Positions 8,758 through 16,068 of a stretch of DNA of 64,000 bases are shown piece by piece (position 1 is the first letter of the stretch; each line of letters starts with the position of its first letter). This stretch comes from Sulfurisphaera javensis (GTDB lineage: Archaea; Thermoproteota; Thermoprotei_A; Sulfolobales; Sulfolobaceae), in NCBI RefSeq assembly GCF_041154675.1, contig NZ_AP031322.1, forward strand, positions 434,001 through 498,000, written 5' to 3'. Under the pieces are notes generated by a model that saw nothing but the letters and a program-made list of their open reading frames with translations, did not search any database and was not told the DNA's origin. The translations under genes and the position numbers were made by a program.

Positions 8758-10458
8758 ATGGATTATTTCAGCCTTTACCAATTCTCCATTGAAAAGCCGG
8801 AAGAATACTGGAATCAATACGCAAAAAGATTGTATTGGTTTTCTGAGTGGAACAAAACAATACAAAAAGATAGATATATTGCAAAATGGTTTGTAAATGG
8901 AAAAACTAATATAGCTTATAATGCCATTGATACTCACCAGGGTACTGCATTAATATGGTATGGAGAAAACGAAAAAAGAATAGAACTATCTTTTGATGAA
9001 CTAAAGAGGCTAAGTAGTTCTATTTCAAATTTGTTACTAAAAAAAGGAATATATAAAGGAAATAGAGTAGCAATATATTCTCCCAATTCAATTTTAACAA
9101 TAGCTTCAATTTTAGGATCTGCAAGAATAGGTGCAATCTACAGTCTTATTTTTGCTGGTCTAGGAATAGATGCAATAAAATCAAGATTAGATGATTTTAA
9201 ACCAGATATAATAATAAGTTCTACTAAAACATTTAGAAGAGGAAAAGAAATACCTCTTCTTATTCAAGGGGATATAATTTTTGATAGAAAAAATGACGAA
9301 GAGGAAATAAGAAAGCACTTAGATTCTGAGATTATTCCCCCTATTGAAGTTGAAGCTAATGAACCTCTCAAAGTCATGTATACGTCTGGCACCACAGGAA
9401 AACCTAAAGGTGTTATTTTATCTCACGGAGCCTGGATGGTTGGAGATTATACAGTTTTTGATCTACTATTTGATTTAAAACCCGGAGATAAAGTATTAAC
9501 TACAACAGATGTAGGCTGGATAACATTTTCTAGGATCATGTATGGTACATTACTTCATGGTTCAACTTTTATCTTTTTGGAAGGAGCACCAGATTATCCT
9601 AAAGATAGGTTGATTAAAATAATTGAAGAGGAACAACCAAAAGTATTATTTACATCTCCTACCTTAATTAGACTCCTTATGAAGTACGATATAAGACTAC
9701 CAAAGGTAGAATATATTGCAACTGCTGGAGAAATTTTTGATGAGAAAAGTTGGGAATATGCACTAAAAATTGCTGATAAAGTTACTGACGTTTATGGTCA
9801 AAGTGAGTTAGGCTATGTCGTAGGAATTCCTTATGCATTAGAAGGAGTAGAACCTAAAATAGGCTATGCAGGAGTTCCTTTACCCGGAGCAGTACTAGAT
9901 ACCTTGGATGATAATGGTAAACCTATAAGGAATAATCCCGGATATTTAATTGCTAAATCTCCTTTCCCAACACAATTTATAGGAATATTAAACAACGAGA
10001 AGAAGTTTTTAGAATACTTCGATAAATTTGGATATCATGACACGGGCGATTTAGCAATATTTGATGGCACTTATATTAAAATTGTAGGAAGATCTGATGA
10101 CATGATAAAAGTAGCGGGACATAGAATAACTAGCGGAGAAGTAGAGAGTGTAATTTCAAAAATAGATGGGGTAAAAGATGTAGCAGTTGTTGGTATTCCA
10201 GATGAAATCAGAGGAGAAAAGTTAGCTATATTTGTAGTAGGTAATGTGAACAAGGAAGAAATAAAGAAGAAAATAGTTGAAGCTTTAGGCCCTATTTACG
10301 TTATTCATGACGTATATTTAGTTGAAAGATTACCTAAGTCAAGAAGTGGAAAAACAGTGAGAAGGATACTGAGAGATATACTACTTGGAAAAGAATTTGA
10401 CCCTTCAATACTTGAAGACCCAGAAGTTGTAAAGGAGATAAAAAATGCAATTTCATGA
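8758..10458 (+). CDS. Acyl/acetyl-CoA synthetase (AMP-forming)
   Basis: A 566-residue enzyme of the ANL superfamily, which activates a carboxylic acid with ATP and loads it on CoA. The P-loop [11 protein letters not shown] is at about residues 208-218, YGQSE near 346, the hinge [14 protein letters not shown] near 441, and the C-terminal catalytic lysine motif SRSGKTVRR near 527. It is about 80-100 residues shorter than classical acetyl-CoA synthetase, mainly at the N-terminus. The substrate (acetate, 3-hydroxypropionate or another short acid) cannot be told from sequence. It overlaps the following aminotransferase gene by 14 bp. Confidence 0.85.
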   Translation: MDYFSLYQFSIEKPEEYWNQYAKRLYWFSEWNKTIQKDRYIAKWFVNGKTNIAYNAIDTHQGTALIWYGENEKRIELSFDELKRLSSSISNLLLKKGIYKGNRVAIYSPNSILTIASILGSARIGAIYSLIFAGLGIDAIKSRLDDFKPDIIISSTKTFRRGKEIPLLIQGDIIFDRKNDEEEIRKHLDSEIIPPIEVEANEPLKVMYTSGTTGKPKGVILSHGAWMVGDYTVFDLLFDLKPGDKVLTTTDVGWITFSRIMYGTLLHGSTFIFLEGAPDYPKDRLIKIIEEEQPKVLFTSPTLIRLLMKYDIRLPKVEYIATAGEIFDEKSWEYALKIADKVTDVYGQSELGYVVGIPYALEGVEPKIGYAGVPLPGAVLDTLDDNGKPIRNNPGYLIAKSPFPTQFIGILNNEKKFLEYFDKFGYHDTGDLAIFDGTYIKIVGRSDDMIKVAGHRITSGEVESVISKIDGVKDVAVVGIPDEIRGEKLAIFVVGNVNKEEIKKKIVEALGPIYVIHDVYLVERLPKSRSGKTVRRILRDILLGKEFDPSILEDPEVVKEIKNAIS

Positions 10459-11560
10459 AGAATTCAGAAGTCTAGTTCCTGTAGTTAATGAATATATATA
10501 TTTAAATCATGCAGCCATATCACCAACTCCTTTGCCTGTCCTTTATGAGAGTCTAAGATATCTACTTGACGTTGCTAAGTATGGTTCTTTACCAGTGAAT
10601 AATGAAGAAAATGATGATTTTTATCATCTGAGGGAGAAAGTTGGAAGACTTATAAATGCAGATCCAGATACAATTTCATTCATACCAAATACTAGTTTTG
10701 GAATTAATATTGTTGCTCATGGACTAGATTTGAAAGAAGGAGATAATATAGTTACTGATAGTTTAGAATTTCCTGCAGTTACATATCCTTTTTTAAAGTT
10801 AAAAAACAAAGGAGTTAATGTAAAGTTAGTAAAACCTAGAATAGAAAATTTCGAGGATGATATTCTTTCTGCATTAGATAATAGGACTAGATTAATTGCA
10901 ATAAGCCATGTAAGTTTCAATACTGGAATAAAAGTTGATCTAAAAAGAATTTCAAAGGAAGCAAAATCAATGGGAGCATATATGCTTGTTGATATTATAC
11001 AAAGTGCCGGTGCAACTGATATTGACGTTAGGAAAACAGACATTGACTTCGCTGTAGCTGGAGGATATAAGTGGTTGATGAGTCCTCAAGGTTCAGGCTT
11101 TATGTACGTTAAGAAAGGTTTATTACCAGATCCGCCATTTTACGGTTGGAAATCTTCATCAACTTATTTGGAATTTAATGCTGAAAAGTTTATCTTAGAG
11201 AACGGACCTAGAAGATTTGAAATAGGTACAATAGATGTTGCAGCAAATTTAGCTTTAGCAAAATCATGCGAAATCATTACACAACATAAAGAAGAAATAT
11301 TCAGCCGAATACAATATTTATCTGATTATACTATAAAATATGCAGAGGAAAATGGATTAGAAGTAATTACACCAAAAAACAAGAAAGCCGGTATTATAGT
11401 AATCAAAGTGAAAGAACCTAAATATATAAGTAAAGAACTGTTAAAGAACAAAATAGTAGTATCACCTAGAGGAGATGGCATTAGAATTTCTACTCATTTT
11501 TATAATACAGAAGACGAAATAAAAATAACTATAGATAGGATTAAGAAGTTAGCAACGTGA
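10445..11560 (+). CDS. Class V aminotransferase / cysteine desulfurase-like PLP enzyme
   Basis: A 371-residue fold-type I PLP enzyme of the class V family. It has the NHAAISPTP opening (residues 20-28), the cofactor-contact block [15 protein letters not shown] and the Schiff-base lysine in [18 protein letters not shown] (Lys at about 208). No conserved Cys in the usual SufS/IscS active loop was noticed, so desulfurase activity is uncertain. Kynureninase-like or aminotransferase chemistry is equally possible. It overlaps the acyl-CoA synthetase gene and probably shares its transcript. Its last 12 bases overlap the convergent helical-protein gene. Confidence 0.78.
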   Translation: MQFHEEFRSLVPVVNEYIYLNHAAISPTPLPVLYESLRYLLDVAKYGSLPVNNEENDDFYHLREKVGRLINADPDTISFIPNTSFGINIVAHGLDLKEGDNIVTDSLEFPAVTYPFLKLKNKGVNVKLVKPRIENFEDDILSALDNRTRLIAISHVSFNTGIKVDLKRISKEAKSMGAYMLVDIIQSAGATDIDVRKTDIDFAVAGGYKWLMSPQGSGFMYVKKGLLPDPPFYGWKSSSTYLEFNAEKFILENGPRRFEIGTIDVAANLALAKSCEIITQHKEEIFSRIQYLSDYTIKYAEENGLEVITPKNKKAGIIVIKVKEPKYISKELLKNKIVVSPRGDGIRISTHFYNTEDEIKITIDRIKKLAT

Positions 11561-11893
11561 AGATATACTTATATAAAGTTCTTCTAAATCTTCCATAATT
11601 CTAACTAACATGCTATAAATTATACTATCATCAATTTCATCAATTTTATTAACTAATTCTATCACATCTATGAGTTCTTGAACAATATTAGGACTTATTA
11701 TCTTTAGTTTAGCTAACTCCCATATTGCCTCCTCTCCTTTCTTATTTACACATCTTTCAACTAATGCCATTACGTCAGTATAAAGACCTTTAATTCCCTT
11801 TTTGACCTTCTTTTTTAATTCCTCATTGCTTAAAAACTCATCAAGATTAACCTTTGTTCCTTGTTCAATTAATCTATAATGGTCCCAAAACAC
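11549..11893 (-). CDS. Small all-helical protein, function unknown
   Basis: A 114-residue helical protein, rich in Glu, Leu and Ile, with no recognised motif. The general layout recalls HepT/DUF86-type helical bundles, but the RxxxxH toxin motif is absent, so I do not assign that. The frame extends upstream to 11941, across the start of the divergent gene. A clear TATA-like TTTTATACT on the minus strand (11917-11925) puts the transcript start next to the GTG at 11893, so I choose that start. Confidence 0.6.
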   Translation of the reverse strand: MFWDHYRLIEQGTKVNLDEFLSNEELKKKVKKGIKGLYTDVMALVERCVNKKGEEAIWELAKLKIISPNIVQELIDVIELVNKIDEIDDSIIYSMLVRIMEDLEELYISISSRC

Positions 11894-11933
11894 ACATTTC
11901 AACTTTAAAATAAAGAGTATAAAATTACCCCCG

Positions 11934-12962
11934 ATGGACATAAAAACATTTAACGGAGATTTCTTTATACCTAGTAACGCTAAAACTGCGTTTGTTTTAG
12001 TTATAGCTACAACAGATGTAAGTTTAATCCCTGGAATAACCGTTGCTGGTGCTACACCGGAATTAACTCATTTTACTCCTGCAGCAGATGCAGAGTTTCT
12101 TATAAAGGGGAAATGTTTCGTAATAAATACTGTTCCAGTTACTCCTACTGGTATACCTACTCCAGCAATAATATCTAGAGCCTCATTAGAACTAGTCAAG
12201 ATACCTAAATTTGTGGTTAATGCTGGTAGTAGAGTAAAGCCAAATTTGCCTTTTATTGATCTTGGCGGTGAGCCAGGAAAAGATATTAGAAGAGGTAGTA
12301 TGGAGAGAGAAACTGCCGATAGATTAATTAAAAATGGAATAACTTTAGGAGAAGAATTATCAAATGCTTTTGATTTCTTAATAATTGGGGAATCTATACC
12401 TGCTGGTACGACTACAGCTATGGCAGTGTTAGTGGGCTTAGGTTATGATGCATTAGATAAAGTAAGTTCTGCATCACCAGAAAACCCTAAAGATCTTAAA
12501 CGTAGAGTTGTTTTAGAAGCAATAAAAGATCTTCCTTCAGAACTGTTATTAAAGTTAGCTAAATTATCCGACCCCATGCTATTGGGAGTTGCAGGAATAG
12601 CACTTGGATTTAAGGGAAAAATAATGCTAGCTGGAGGAACTCAAATGACAGCTGCAGCAGCAATTATTAAAGAATTTGATAAAGAAAAACTAAAGAACAT
12701 AGTCATAGGAACAACTAAATGGATAATTAATGATCCTTCCTCTGATATTCTCTCTTTAGCAAAAGATATAGGCATTCCCATATTAGCGGCATGGTTAGAT
12801 TTTAGTAACTCAAGGTTTGAGGGTTTAAAAGTTTACGAGAGAGGTTATGTAAAGGAAGGCGTTGGTGCAGGAGGATCTTCGATTTATGCAATTAGCAAAG
12901 GATATACTGCCACTCAAATACTTCAAAAAGTTGAAGAAATATATGAGAGTATAACTAAATAG
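11934..12962 (+). CDS. CobT-like nicotinate-nucleotide phosphoribosyltransferase family protein (UPF0284)
   Basis: A 342-residue member of the archaeal CobT-like family (UPF0284). Family blocks include GSRVKPNLPFIDLGGEPG (about residues 101-118), GESIPAGTTTAMAVLVGLG (near 151) and MLAGGTQMTAAAAI (near 232). Bacterial CobT activates the lower base of cobalamin; the archaeal paralogue probably acts on a related nucleobase in cobamide synthesis or salvage. A TATA-like TTTAAAATA at about 11905-11913 lies about 25 bases before the ATG, giving a leaderless transcript. A PduO-type cobalamin adenosyltransferase gene is also in this window, near 48.5 kb. Confidence 0.82.
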   Translation: MDIKTFNGDFFIPSNAKTAFVLVIATTDVSLIPGITVAGATPELTHFTPAADAEFLIKGKCFVINTVPVTPTGIPTPAIISRASLELVKIPKFVVNAGSRVKPNLPFIDLGGEPGKDIRRGSMERETADRLIKNGITLGEELSNAFDFLIIGESIPAGTTTAMAVLVGLGYDALDKVSSASPENPKDLKRRVVLEAIKDLPSELLLKLAKLSDPMLLGVAGIALGFKGKIMLAGGTQMTAAAAIIKEFDKEKLKNIVIGTTKWIINDPSSDILSLAKDIGIPILAAWLDFSNSRFEGLKVYERGYVKEGVGAGGSSIYAISKGYTATQILQKVEEIYESITK

Positions 12963-12971
12963 TTTAATATA

Positions 12972-13286
12972 ATGCAAACAGACTTCGATTTTTTATCGGT
13001 GAGAGAGAAGATAGTGATATTACTGAAATATTCTGAGAAGCCTCTAACCGCAAAAGATATAAAGAAAAATCTCGGTATTAAAAGAGAAAAAGAAGTGTAT
13101 GAACATTTATATCACATTGCAAAATCATCTAAGCATAAAAATTATCAATTAGTTGTTTATTTACCTTACTGTAGGGATTGTGGATATGTTTTTAACTTAG
13201 ATATACCAAAAAAACCGAGTAAGTGTCCTAGATGTAAAAGTGAAAACATTGAACCACCTAAATTCCTCATACGGGATAAAAGATGA
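12972..13286 (+). CDS. Winged-helix plus zinc-ribbon transcriptional regulator
   Basis: A 104-residue protein. Residues 8-55 form a winged helix-turn-helix (SVREKIVILLKYSEKPLTAKDI...), and residues 64-92 hold a rubredoxin-like zinc ribbon with Cys67, Cys70, Cys85 and Cys88 (CRDCGY and CPRCKS). This pairing is the known archaeal family of predicted HTH/Zn-ribbon regulators (COG3357-like). The start lies nine bases after the CobT-like gene, and the end overlaps the HAD gene by 4 bp, so it sits in an operon with both. The regulatory target is unknown. Confidence 0.75.
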   Translation: MQTDFDFLSVREKIVILLKYSEKPLTAKDIKKNLGIKREKEVYEHLYHIAKSSKHKNYQLVVYLPYCRDCGYVFNLDIPKKPSKCPRCKSENIEPPKFLIRDKR

Positions 13287-13942
13287 GAAGAGTTATCTTT
13301 GTAGATATGGGAGAAACTCTTGTTAGCTTCACACCCAAGTTTCATCAACCTATTTACTATTTTCTAGTAAAAAAAGGGTATAATGTGACTGAGAAGAAAG
13401 TATTCAGAGCAGTCTACAAAATTCTTGGAAGAGATCATTTTCCGGATCCTATATTAGGGGGATTAAGTGTATTAGATTATAAAGAGCTTTTATCAGAATT
13501 AAAGATAAATCCCAAACAATGTTTAATAAAAGAATTAGAAAAAGTTCCTTTACTTTCAAATAAATGGGATCTTTTTAAGGACGTAGAACTTTTTCTTAAA
13601 GAATTGAAGAAAGAGAACTTTAAAATAGTGATGATAACAAATGCTACAAGATCTGTTTACAAAATTATTCAAGATCTAGGATTAGATAAATATATAGATG
13701 ATGTTATAGCCTCATGTGATTATGGAATAATGAAACCACATCCAAGAATATTTAGAATAGCAATAGAAAAATATGGAACTCCAATATTTCATATTGGCGA
13801 TGTTTATGAGATTGACTACTTAGGAGCTTTGAGAGCTAACATAACTCCTCTACTTTTAGATAGATTTAATTTTTATGAAGATCTTAATATAAATAAGGTG
13901 AATAATCTATTTCAAGCCCTAAAATTAATAAAAAATCCTTAG
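13283..13942 (+). CDS. HAD-superfamily protein with altered motif I
   Basis: A 219-residue haloacid-dehalogenase-fold protein. Motif I reads VDMGETL (Asp8 nucleophile, but Gly10 where phosphatases have the second Asp). Motif II is MITNAT (about 118-123). Motif III and IV elements are in GIMKPHPRIF and HIGDVYEIDYLGA. The missing general acid/base Asp means it may not be an ordinary phosphohydrolase. Similar DxG variants occur in HAD proteins of unknown function. The ATG overlaps the regulator gene by 4 bp, so translation is probably coupled. Confidence 0.78.
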   Translation: MRRVIFVDMGETLVSFTPKFHQPIYYFLVKKGYNVTEKKVFRAVYKILGRDHFPDPILGGLSVLDYKELLSELKINPKQCLIKELEKVPLLSNKWDLFKDVELFLKELKKENFKIVMITNATRSVYKIIQDLGLDKYIDDVIASCDYGIMKPHPRIFRIAIEKYGTPIFHIGDVYEIDYLGALRANITPLLLDRFNFYEDLNINKVNNLFQALKLIKNP

Positions 13943-13950
13943 AGATTTTC

Positions 13951-14535
13951 TTGGAAAAAATACCTTTACATCCTAATCCAAATTATGAATTAGAACAATA
14001 TTTAACACCTTCTGATTTAGCTTCAGAAATAATTTGGACCGCTTTCTTAAGAGGAGACGTAAAAAATAAAGTGGTCGTGGATTTAGGTTGCGGAACTGGA
14101 AGACTTTGTGCTGGAATATCACTCTTAGGTGGTTATTGTATTTGTGTTGACATAGATTATGAAAGCTTAAAAGTTGCAAAAGAATTTTTTGAAAACGAAA
14201 ATATAATTGCAGAATTTGTAAATGCAGATGTAAATAACTTAGAAATTAGAGCCGATACTGTAATCCAAAATCCTCCATTCGGAGTAGTAAGAAAAGGTGC
14301 TGATCTAATTTTTTTAGATAAGGCACTTAGTATAGCTAAGACAGTTTACAGCATACACAAATCTAATCCCGAGACATTACAGTTAATAACTAAATTAGCT
14401 ACATCTAAAGGATTTCAAGTTGAATATTTAACCCACAAGTTTAGAATGAAAGCATACTATCCATGGCATAGAAAAAAGATTCATGAGTTTTTAATCGACA
14501 TATACCTATTTACTAAACCTTTTAATAGGCAATGA
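13951..14535 (+). CDS. METTL5-like N6-adenine RNA methyltransferase
   Basis: A 194-residue class I methyltransferase. The SAM motif VVDLGCGTGRL is at residues 42-52 and the adenine-N6 catalytic tetrad NPPF at 107-110, as in METTL5-type enzymes that methylate small-subunit rRNA. The N-terminal LEQYLTPSDLASEI is typical of that family. The start is TTG at 13951, eight bases after the HAD gene, in the same transcription unit. The substrate is inferred from family resemblance. The last 30 bases overlap the convergent phosphoglycolate phosphatase gene. Confidence 0.8.
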   Translation: MEKIPLHPNPNYELEQYLTPSDLASEIIWTAFLRGDVKNKVVVDLGCGTGRLCAGISLLGGYCICVDIDYESLKVAKEFFENENIIAEFVNADVNNLEIRADTVIQNPPFGVVRKGADLIFLDKALSIAKTVYSIHKSNPETLQLITKLATSKGFQVEYLTHKFRMKAYYPWHRKKIHEFLIDIYLFTKPFNRQ

Positions 14536-15201
14536 ATCTATGTTAATCTCTCCATTAAGAATTCTTAATAAAAAATCCTTAACTCCTTCTCCATCCTCTT
14601 TATCTAAAACGATATCTGCCATACTTTTTATCTCTGGTAATGCATTTGCAACAGCAACTTTTAAATCAACTACATTAAAAAGAGGAATATCGTTTTGGCT
14701 ATCACCTATTCCTATAGTTTTTCCTTTAAATCCGAGATAGCTCTTTAGAAAGAGTACCGCATTACCTTTACTAACATTATGTGGCATAATCATAGCATCA
14801 TTTCTATTCCACTCTACTTTCGCCTCAACTATTTCTTCTAATTTCCTCTTATTTTCAAAAGCAGAATTAACATAAATTATTACTTCTCCTACGGAATAAG
14901 GTATTCCTTCTTTATCTAATTTCTTTATTATTTTTTCTCTTATAGAATACCAATTTTCGTCAGTGAGCTTTATTTCTTTATCTTTAATTAATATTATTCC
15001 TCCGTTTTCGATTATCCAACCAGTAGGTGAAAGGCCCCTAGCTAATATATTTATATATTTCCTTTCTCTACCAGTTACTACAAAGAATAAATATTTTGCT
15101 GAAAAGTAATTTACTATCTTAGCTACATCCTCCCTTAATATGAAACTTTCCCTATCGCTAGAAAGCGTTCTATCAAAATCAGATAATACCATTAAGCTCA
15201 A
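14506..15201 (-). CDS. Phosphoglycolate phosphatase-like HAD hydrolase (Cof/IIB type)
   Basis: A 231-residue HAD enzyme with an intact motif I, LSDFDRTLS (Asp8 and Asp10), VVTGRE near 42, a type IIB cap between about 85 and 150, lysine in VSKGNAV, and motif IV IGIGDSQNDIPLF. This is the layout of archaeal phosphoglycolate phosphatase, which removes 2-phosphoglycolate left from DNA repair or metabolism. It is followed on the other strand by the METTL5-like gene (30-bp 3' overlap) and is preceded by endonuclease IV, with a 4-bp start/stop overlap, so the two are co-transcribed. Confidence 0.8.
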   Translation of the reverse strand: MSLMVLSDFDRTLSSDRESFILREDVAKIVNYFSAKYLFFVVTGRERKYINILARGLSPTGWIIENGGIILIKDKEIKLTDENWYSIREKIIKKLDKEGIPYSVGEVIIYVNSAFENKRKLEEIVEAKVEWNRNDAMIMPHNVSKGNAVLFLKSYLGFKGKTIGIGDSQNDIPLFNVVDLKVAVANALPEIKSMADIVLDKEDGEGVKDFLLRILNGEINIDSLPIKRFSK

Positions 15202-16025
15202 AATTTATACCCCAAATCCTCTAATATTTTCTTCATTTTTAATGCGTCCCTTTCTAACTCAGGACTCTCACATATAAGTGTTATAGATATATCTCGTTTT
15301 AATATCTCTCTTGCTAAAGGTTCAAAAGGTGGAGAGTTATTATCTATAGGTAAATGCTCATCTACATATTTGCCGTTTCTGTAAACTAAAGACTCAAAAT
15401 GAGAGTTTATGTGAGAAAGGCCTAACTCTTTTATAAGCCTATCAATTATTTCACCATAATCTATTTTACCACCTTGTCTTGCAAAAGTATGAGCCCAGTC
15501 AATGTAAGGAACAACTCCTTTTATCTCCTTAGATATAGAGATAACCTCATCCAAAGTTCCAAAAGCTGAATCTTTTGCCATAGTTTCAACCCCAAATTTT
15601 ACGTTTTTAATTCCCATAGATCTAGCCGTGTCAACAGTAGCTCCTAATTCTGATTTTACTATTTGATAACATTCCTCTGGCGATTTTTTACCATAAAAGG
15701 CTATATGAATAGCTATTGTGTCAGCCCCCATTCTTTCAGCTCTATCAGCAGCGTCTAGGAGTCTTTTTTTAGATGCTTCTACTTTTTCTCTCTCTTCAGA
15801 ACATAAGTTTATAAAGTAAGGTGCATGAACTGATAATCTGACACCTAATTCTTTAGCAACTTTTCCGGCTTCCTCAGCACTCTCTGGACTCATTCGTACT
15901 CCTTGAACAAATTCTACTTCCATAGCATTTAAACCAAGCTCTTTTACTGTCCTTATTCCATCAATAGTATTCCTTTTCTTTGAAGAATGAGGAACTCCAG
16001 CAGGTCCAAGGTAAATTTTAGGCAT
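15198..16025 (-). CDS. nfo: Endonuclease IV (AP endonuclease)
   Basis: A 275-residue TIM-barrel protein of the endonuclease IV family, which nicks DNA at abasic sites. Metal ligands are visible in LSVHAPYFINLC, GADTIAIHIAFYG, FGVETMAKDSAFGTLDEV, IDWAHTFARQGG and HINSHFES, in the family order. The start ATG at 16025 follows a short AT-rich gap. Endonuclease IV action can lead to phosphoglycolate ends, so the coupled phosphoglycolate phosphatase gene makes metabolic sense; that link is an inference from the operon. Confidence 0.82.
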   Translation of the reverse strand: MPKIYLGPAGVPHSSKKRNTIDGIRTVKELGLNAMEVEFVQGVRMSPESAEEAGKVAKELGVRLSVHAPYFINLCSEEREKVEASKKRLLDAADRAERMGADTIAIHIAFYGKKSPEECYQIVKSELGATVDTARSMGIKNVKFGVETMAKDSAFGTLDEVISISKEIKGVVPYIDWAHTFARQGGKIDYGEIIDRLIKELGLSHINSHFESLVYRNGKYVDEHLPIDNNSPPFEPLAREILKRDISITLICESPELERDALKMKKILEDLGYKF

Positions 16026-16068
16026 AATTATAGTTTACGTTTAAAAATTAATAAAAGGATTGAGCTTA

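Noticed and set aside
11549-11893. HepT/DUF86-type toxin
   Set aside because: The protein is helical and of similar size, but the conserved RxxxxH motif and a partner nucleotidyltransferase gene are missing.
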